From assembly GCF_963678635.1 (NCBI RefSeq), contig NC_087066.1, positions 59,724,312 to 59,788,311 of the forward strand: DNA of 64,000 nt, given 5' to 3'. The stretch is from Symsagittifera roscoffensis (taxonomy: Eukaryota > Xenacoelomorpha > Acoela > Convolutidae). Below are positions 58,791 to 64,000 of this stretch, piece after piece. Made by a program: the position numbers and the translations under genes. How positions within the stretch are numbered: the stretch's first letter is position 1; each line of letters opens with the position of its first letter. The notes under the pieces are model-generated. The model made no database searches. It saw only the letters and a program-made list of their open reading frames with translations, and had not been told where the DNA came from.

Positions 58791-61700
58791 TTTTTAGGAA
58801 CTATCTATCACTGGCAGCAAGGCTATTGGTCGAGAAATTGAATGATCTGCCAGGTTATCTTTTTTACAGACTAAAGTCATTTGAGCCAATTTAAGGCAAT
58901 GTGTATCAAAACAATCTTGAACCAATTTTGTTAATACTTGTGCAATTGCACATTATTTATTAATCAATAAGTAGTTATTGAAATTATTGAAATCTGTATT
59001 GAATTTTTTCTTTGATATATTCTCAAATTTTGAAAAATTCCCCTTGATCATTAGGTATCAGTACAATGTAATTATTTATTGCTCAAGAAATGACACTCTA
59101 TGGGTAAACTGTTGAAAAGAGTTCAATAAAACGTTTCAAACTCATATTGAAAGTCTCAACTGATATTCTAGTCATTCTTACCCTATTTTTGTTCCGACTT
59201 TCGATACGAAAGTGACGGAATATCTTTGCTCGGGGTGGGTTTTTTTTTTCTTCAGACAAATTTCGACTTTTTAACTAGCTATTTTTGACGGAATTTTTTT
59301 GTATCATTCGAAAGCCATTGTTGCCCTGAGCTTAAATTTGAAAATATATTTTACCTGTGATCAGTTTTCGTAAAGTTACGGGGGTTTAAAGATTGCCATT
59401 TTGGCCAATTTGGGACAATTAACGCGCGATATATTTCGCGCTATTAACGCGTAAGCGGAGATTTAATCCGTCTTAAAAATCGTTCCAAATTGGTTGAAAG
59501 AAGCTTATTTGCCATAATTGATTTGTTTCAAGGAGCGAAATCTATCTTTTTGTACTTTATATGGCGTGTGTGGGGATGATTTTAATACAAAATTTCAAAT
59601 TTTAGAATTTTTTTTTTCAGTTTGTTTTATTTCATTTAATTCTTAGATGTTATTACTGCTCGATAAACCTCGAAAGGCAGTCGGAACAATCAGGGCTTCG
59701 CCCTGATACGAGCAGTCTTGTTTTAGTTTAGATTTTTTGTTTTCTGCCATTGCTAAAATTCTAAATATTTAAAGTAGTGTTTTCTATTATAGTTTTTGGT
59801 TAAATTGTTTGCGCACATTCTTTTTCGTGCTTTTTGTTTTCAGAAGTGCCACCGCGGTTATAATTTTGACCCAGAAGATCTTTTTTAGCGGCAGCTTTTT
59901 TTAACATGATTTCCATTCAGAGTTCAGAGTTTTTGCGTTTCAACCTTGGTTTGTTTTTGATATACTGGTGTTTCGACATAGTCCTGCAGCTAAATGTTTT
60001 GTCGATCACGCTTAATGTGCTCGTTTTTTCTCCGTAATTATATAGTTCTCGAATCACACCACCCCTAACGTGACACTACAATGAAGAACTTTTTTTTTCA
60101 TGGTTTTGATCTGAGAATTCTGTGCTATTTGCATATCAAACGGCTATCTCTGTCTCCGCAGATATACAAAATCGATACTTCAAGTTATATCTGAATATGG
60201 TGACGACAATTAATGCTAGGATAAATTCTGGTGGTATATCAAATACAATCAACTTCCGCCATGATTAGACGCAATGAAACAATTCTACAGCTTTGCCAAT
60301 GTCAAAAACTTATTTTTAATTTCCTATTTTGAAAACTTTTATGCTTTAAGATCAGAATTACTTTTAGGCCAAAAGAGTGAAACTTAAACGAATCGCTTAT
60401 TAAAAACATCAGCTCCAGTGAAGCTATTCAAGCACAGACCTACTGATACCTCCCAAAAAAACAGGGCTTTGTGTTAACTGGCAAAAAAAAATTGTAAGAA
60501 TTTTGGCAAAATTGTGTTAACTGGCAATGATACATTTAAAAAATCACTGACAACAAAAAAATTTCCTGTTTTTAGGTAGCCTTTAGCAGAAAACTTAAAA
60601 TAAAACCGACCTAAGCTAAGTGAACCAAGTGAAGCGCTAATATGCGCAAAAAACAACGCTCTGTACTTTGTTGAGGCGAAAAAACCCGAAAATATTTTTA
60701 AAGATAGCATATATTTTTTCCGTTGTTATGGAGCAGTTCTACCCTGATACGGAGCAGTTTTTTCTAATGAATAATCAGTTAAACAAAGGTGATCTGATTG
60801 TTCTTCTGGTCAATTGAAAAGTATGCAGGTGTGTTTAAATTTTTTGTTTCTTTTTTTTTGCTTTCCATGTAAAATCAGGTACAACAAATAATCATCGGAA
60901 TGGATCGAGTGATATATCATGTTAAAGAACTTTTAGTTGTGATTTGAACGACATCATTACAACACAAAAATTTTTACCAGTGTTGAGAAAAAACTTGGTG
61001 AAAATTTTTAAGTTTTAGTCTAATTTCGAGCGAGAAAAGCGAGTTCGATCGTTATAATTTCAAGCTCATTATATATAAAAATTAGCATTTTACTAAAAAA
61101 ACAAAACCGGTTTTTGGGGCTTTATTCAGCGCTTTTCGGCTATTAAATTTTCCTACAAATTTTAAATTGTTAGTGGTAAAACTAGACAATTTTTTAGAAA
61201 TTTCTTTTTGATTCTTTTTCTTTTATTTTTTTGTTTATTTTTTAAGACAATTTAGCATTTTATGCCTCATTCACTAATTTTTGCCGCGTTTTTATAGTAC
61301 TATAACTAGACCACGCAGAAGAAACAAGGCTAATTTGAAGATAAAAAAGTGTTTATTGAGCTTTTCTATTAATGTGGTCGGAACATTCTGTGCACAGCAA
61401 CCGGCTAGCCTTATTTATAATTTAGCTTTATTTCCAACCAGGAAAGAAAGGGAGAAAGAACTTAGATTTGAATTTTGTTCCGATTTTCGATACGAAAGTA
61501 ACGGAATATTTGTGCTCGGGGTGTTTTTTTTTCTTCAGACAAATTTCGACTTTTTAACTAGCCATTTTTGACGGAATTTTTTAATATCATTCGAAAGGTA
61601 TTGTTGTCTTGAGCTCAAACTTGAAAACATATTTCACGTGTGATCATTTTTCGTAAAGTTACGGGGGTTTAAAGATTGCCATTTTGGCCAATTTGGGACA

Positions 61701-63417
61701 ATTAACGCGCGATATATTTCGCGCTATTAACGCGTAAGTGGAGAGTTAATCCGTCTTAAAAATCGTTCCAAATTGGTTAAAAGAAGCTTATTTGCCATAA
61801 ATGGTTTTTTACAAGGAGCGAAATCTAACCTTTTGTACTTTAAATGGCGTGTGGGGGGATGATTTTCATAAGAAATTTCAAATTCAGAAAAAAAAATTAT
61901 TTTATTTTATTTCATTGAATTTTTAAATGTTATTACGGCTCCATAAACCTTAAAAGGCAGTCGGAACATTCAGGGCTTCGCTCTGATACGAGCAGTCTTG
62001 TTTCCTATGCAAAATCTCATCAGCAAAGTAGTCTCGAAAAAAGTGAGTGATATATCATATAAATGCGTTTGATATTGTGATTCGATTGATGAAAAATTTC
62101 AGAAAATGTTGTTTCCAACTTGATAAAAAAGGTTTGAGTTTTTTTATAAGCTTCAATTCACTCTTCGCTGAGAATCAAAATACGTTAATTTTAAACGTCA
62201 ATGAAAGGAATGATTGAGATTCAAAATTTGGTTCATGTTTAAAAAATAGTCACAAGCAGAGGTTTAAAAATTTGTCACAAGCAGATTTTTTATTTGCAAT
62301 TTGAATTGTGGATCGCTTAAAAATCAATTTTAAAAGAAACTGTTATAAAAAGAAGGTTTTGAGTTTATAATCTTCAAGTCACTCTTCGCTGAGAATCAAG
62401 ATACTTTAATTTTAAACGTCAATGAACGGAGTGATTGAGATTTATAATTAAGTTCGTGTTTGTCTTTGTTTTTTTTTGTTTTGTTTTCTGTCAGGAAAAA
62501 AGAGTCTTTCCGGTTATACCTCCCAAATGGATAAATTTGGCAATTCAAATTTCGAGTTGAAATTGAAAGCGCGAAAGCGAGGGAAACAAACAATTAAATA
62601 CCACTCGCGTGCAATTAGCAGCTGCTCGATTAGGAAGTGATAAATTTGATATATAATTTTGATTCCTAATCGAACAGCTGCTAATTGCACTCGAGTGGTA
62701 TTTAATTGTTTGTTCCAACGGCTTCCGAGCTTTCAATTTCAACCCGAAGTTTGAGTTGCCAATTTTATTCATTTAGAGGGGTACAACCAAAAAGACCCCA
62801 AAAAGTTTCAAGACTAAGAGTTTGTGATCAAAAAGAAGACAATTTCCGATGTCACGTTTAGTTTATCATCAGGAAAGATGTTTTTTTTTCTAAATCATAA
62901 CGTTTTATAATTCATCAGCAATTTGTACAAACGGTTGAAATATATATGAAAATTTTTGTTCCGACTTTCGATAACGAAAGTAACGGAATATTTGTGCTCG
63001 GTGTGGGTTTTTTTCTTCAGACAAATTTCGACTTTTTAACTAGCCATGTTTGACAGAAATTTTTACATCATTCGAAAGCTATCCTAAGCTTAAATTTGAA
63101 AAGATATTTCACCTGTGATCTTTTTTCGTAAAGTTATTGGGGTTTGAAGATTGCCAAATTTCAACTGCATTTTCATCAATAAAGTTGAGTGCAATCCGGC
63201 CTATTTGCAGCGTCACCGATTCAAATACCACTGGAGCCGAGTCAATACAACTCGGGCACTTTAAACGACGAGCAGTTGATGGTCGATGGCGACTGGTCCG
63301 TGCTCGACTGCTATACGGGCTGGACAGATGTGGCTTCTCAGGACAACGTTTACCTTGATCTTCAGGAAGGGATTGCAGACATCCACTTCGCTGAAATACT
63401 CGTTTCTACAACATCAG
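52956..63417 (+). CDS. Type II membrane protein with coiled-coil ectodomain (partial model, at least five exons)
   Basis: The model is 52956-53072 or so, 54167-54292, 56182-56426, 56658-56766 and 63211-63417. Exon 1 encodes GIQSKAESPGVVISGESKA followed by MKLLR and a ~20-residue hydrophobic stretch (FLLLVLLILGFNQFFIF) at 53028-53078, a signal-anchor with basic residues on its N side, so the C terminus should be outside. Exons 2 and 3 encode heptad-like helices (IGSELQKLRLLQ, RQQLKELNTQI, DLEVDRLRVEIDN, LLESLESRVDSLETLI), then a Gly/Ser/Cys linker with CACSLG. Exon 4 is again helical (LLMNKIEKNEIDILGLREF). Exon 5 is probably beta-rich (DGDWSVLDCYTGW). Phases join as 1-1, 1-1, 0-0 and 1-1. The exon 1 donor is uncertain (GACA|GTGATT fits phase) because the gap lies just after it. 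The exon 3 donor GTTTAAG competes with a stop two codons on. The first exons and the C terminus are not established. Topology recalls trimeric membrane-anchored ligands or collagen-like receptors, but I do not recognise the family. Confidence 0.6.
53206..53405. other. Assembly gap (200 N)
   Basis: Exactly 200 unknown bases, a conventional gap size, inside the first visible intron of the coiled-coil gene. True length and content are unknown, and an exon could be hidden. Confidence 0.99.
53521..53917. mobile_element. hAT-like MITE, third copy of the 15572 family
   Basis: It starts CAGGGGGGAGGGGGGACGCT, shares TGCCGAC, AAAGGGTCCCCA and TTGCCTGC(A/G)GCGC, and ends GAAAATCCGCC, a C run, CTCGAGAAAGTCCTAGATCC. 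The right terminus is altered. Confidence 0.7.
54320..54848 (+). mobile_element. Helentron-like element, full copy in an intron of the coiled-coil gene
   Basis: 529 bp, TGTTCCGACTTTCGTAACGA to CAGTCTTG, with the 3' hairpin TCAGGGCTTCGCCCTGA. The 5' terminus lies 27 bp downstream of the exon ending at 54292. Confidence 0.9.
55277..55972 (+). mobile_element. Helentron-like element, long copy
   Basis: 696 bp, both termini present. An extra internal segment includes the complement of TTTGTCATGGCCTAATTAGT, also seen near 20155 and 35580. The hairpin is decayed (TTCAAGGATTTGCCTTGA). It lies in the same intron as the previous copy. Confidence 0.88.
56873..56920 (-). mobile_element. Helentron-like 3'-end fragment
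   Basis: GCAAGACTGCTCTTATCAGG with a degraded hairpin and CAATTGCCCTT, then unrelated sequence. Only the terminal ~45 bp remains. Confidence 0.55.
58230..58345 (+). repeat. Short imperfect tandem repeat
   Basis: Four to five units around CAGATGTTGAACATTCATCTG, partly palindromic (CAGATG...CATCTG). No coding or RNA function is evident. Confidence 0.6.
58735..58787. repeat. (TA)n microsatellite
   Basis: Uninterrupted TA dinucleotides over 53 bases. Confidence 0.98.
59190..59720 (+). mobile_element. Helentron-like element, well-preserved copy
   Basis: 531 bp. 5' TGTTCCGACTTTCGATACGA with hairpin ACTTTCG-ATA-CGAAAGT, inner AGTCGGAACA at 59677-59686, hairpin TCAGGGCTTCGCCCTGA, end CAGTCTTG. Flanks are T-rich (CCCTATTTT and TTTTAG). 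It serves well as the family reference. Confidence 0.93.
59721..60819. other. Intron of the coiled-coil gene, middle part
   Basis: No exon was recognised. GGAGCAGTT occurs twice near 60730 and 60750 around CCCTGATACGG, possibly a degraded Helentron-like end. Confidence 0.45.
60820..61450 (+). repeat. Dispersed repeat family, copy 3
   Basis: It shares with 16230-16880 the landmarks TTTCCATGTAAAATCAGGT, AATAATCATCGGAATGG, a GAGTGATATATCATGTTAA block and GGAACATTCTGTGC followed by CAGCAACCGGCTAGCC. Confidence 0.55.
61476..62000 (+). mobile_element. Helentron-like element, full copy
   Basis: 525 bp, TGTTCCGATTTTCGATACGA to CAGTCTTG, inner AGTCGGAACA present, hairpin with one change (TCAGGGCTTCGCTCTGA). 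Confidence 0.92.
62531..62770. repeat. Imperfect foldback with ~105-bp arms
   Basis: The left arm (TTTGGCAATTCAA ... CACTCGCGTGCAATTAGCAG, CTGCTCGATTAGGAA) pairs with the right arm (TTCCTAATCGAACAGCTGCT ... TTGAGTTGCCAAATT-like) around an AT-rich loop at about 62637-62665. Mismatches are scattered, so it is older than the foldback at 16890. The sequences are unrelated. Confidence 0.8.
62957..63158 (+). mobile_element. Helentron-like element, 5' fragment next to an exon
   Basis: TGTTCCGACTTTCGATAACGA through AGTTATTGGGGTTTGAAGAT, then abrupt loss of homology. The break lies about 52 bp before the exon at 63211. Confidence 0.85.
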
Positions 63418-63715
63418 GTGCGTGCTCTGAAAAGAACACCCGAAATACTTGAATTGAAGAATACTTTTAAAAAAAAGAAGTTTGAACTCTTGAACTTGAC
63501 ATTTTATCTCGCTATTGCGTTTTTCGCCGTACCATTGTTCTTATTAGATAAAAAATTTCAAAAAAAAATCCGAACCGTTGGAATTCTCAGATATAGAGAT
63601 TTTCTTCAAGCCTCCGTTAAAATGTACCTTAAACCATTGTAATAATATTTACCTTAAATCATTACAAAAAAGAGCAAAAATAATTTTTGATATGCTTTCT
63701 CATCCGTTTTTTCAG

Positions 63716-63792
63716 TCCCAATACAACGTTCCATTCAATTACCTGAAATTCAACAAACAACAACCAACAACCAATTCAATAGTAATTATTAA
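63716..63792 (+). CDS. Possible C-terminal exon of the coiled-coil gene
   Basis: TTTTTTCAG precedes a stretch that continues phase 1 from the exon ending at 63417. It encodes about 25 residues (VPIQRSIQLPEIQQTTTNNQ and a few more) ending in TAA at 63790-63792. It is short and Gln/Asn/Thr-rich, so it could be chance. The gene may instead continue past the window. Confidence 0.25.
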
Positions 63793-64000
63793 TTTTTTGC
63801 GACTAAATGGAAAAATAATTCCTTTTTATGTAAAAAGACATAACGCAATATTAAAAAAAAATTTTGGCTTTCGTGGTATATGAAATCTTTTTTATTCGTG
63901 TTTCTTATAGCTTTCTCTAAAAATTTGGCTTGATTAGCTGAATGACAAGGCAACGCTTAACGAGTTTACTGCATGTCTGCTAGGTATCTTTTTCTAGGAA
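63793..64000. other. Window end, no gene recognised
   Basis: AT-rich sequence with no supported feature. It may be intron or 3' untranslated sequence of the preceding gene. Confidence 0.4.

Larger units (their letters stand above)
56921..59189. other. Intron of the coiled-coil gene, first part
   Basis: No exon was recognised in this part of the 6.4-kb intron. C-rich tracts occur at 56971-56994. Imperfect CAGATGTTGAACATTCA repeats occur at 58230-58345. A (TA)n tract follows at 58735. Confidence 0.5.

Noticed and set aside
60719-60760. GGAGCAGTT...CCCTGATACGGAGCAG as another Helentron-like end
   Set aside because: The resemblance to CCCTGATACGAGCAG is short, the hairpin is absent and no internal homology follows. 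It is too weak to list as a copy.

Overview
This is an AT-rich window from a nuclear genome with spliced genes. Every intron I placed has GT-AG ends. The gene content (a ZC3H4/ZC3H6-type zinc-finger protein, a type II membrane coiled-coil protein, and a plant-ACX2/ACX3-like acyl-CoA oxidase) together with the transposon load suggests an invertebrate animal. The sequence alone does not fix the phylum. There is one 200-base run of N (53206-53405).

Layout. 0-11 kb is almost entirely repeats: a possible last exon of an upstream gene (640-799), a 2.5-kb tandem duplication, a diverged ~160-bp satellite array, and an old repeat broken by a hAT-type MITE with a perfect 8-bp target duplication. 11.0-14.6 kb is a complete six-exon acyl-CoA oxidase gene on the plus strand. 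14.6-21.4 kb is intergenic, with MITEs and a striking 243-bp hairpin. 21.5-29.5 kb is a nine-exon minus-strand gene for a 1,414-residue triple-CCCH zinc-finger protein. 29.5-52.9 kb holds no gene I can support. It contains a 4.9-kb segmental duplication whose second copy carries two internal deletions, remnants of a hAT transposase, and another TIR element. 52.95-63.4 kb is a plus-strand gene for a membrane-anchored coiled-coil protein, with small exons scattered among transposon-filled introns.

The main structural discovery is a repeat family with about a dozen copies or fragments. Full copies are ~520-535 bp. Each begins TGTTCCGACT followed by a hairpin, carries the inverted complement AGTCGGAACA near the 3' end, and then a GC-rich hairpin (TCAGGGC-TTC-GCCCTGA) about 11 bases before a CAGTCTTG terminus, inserted in T-rich sites. 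This is the architecture of non-autonomous Helentron/Helitron2-like elements. Several copies lie within 27-52 bp of splice sites of the two larger genes. The three genes have no evident functional link. No RNA gene is intact, and there is no CRISPR array or operon.
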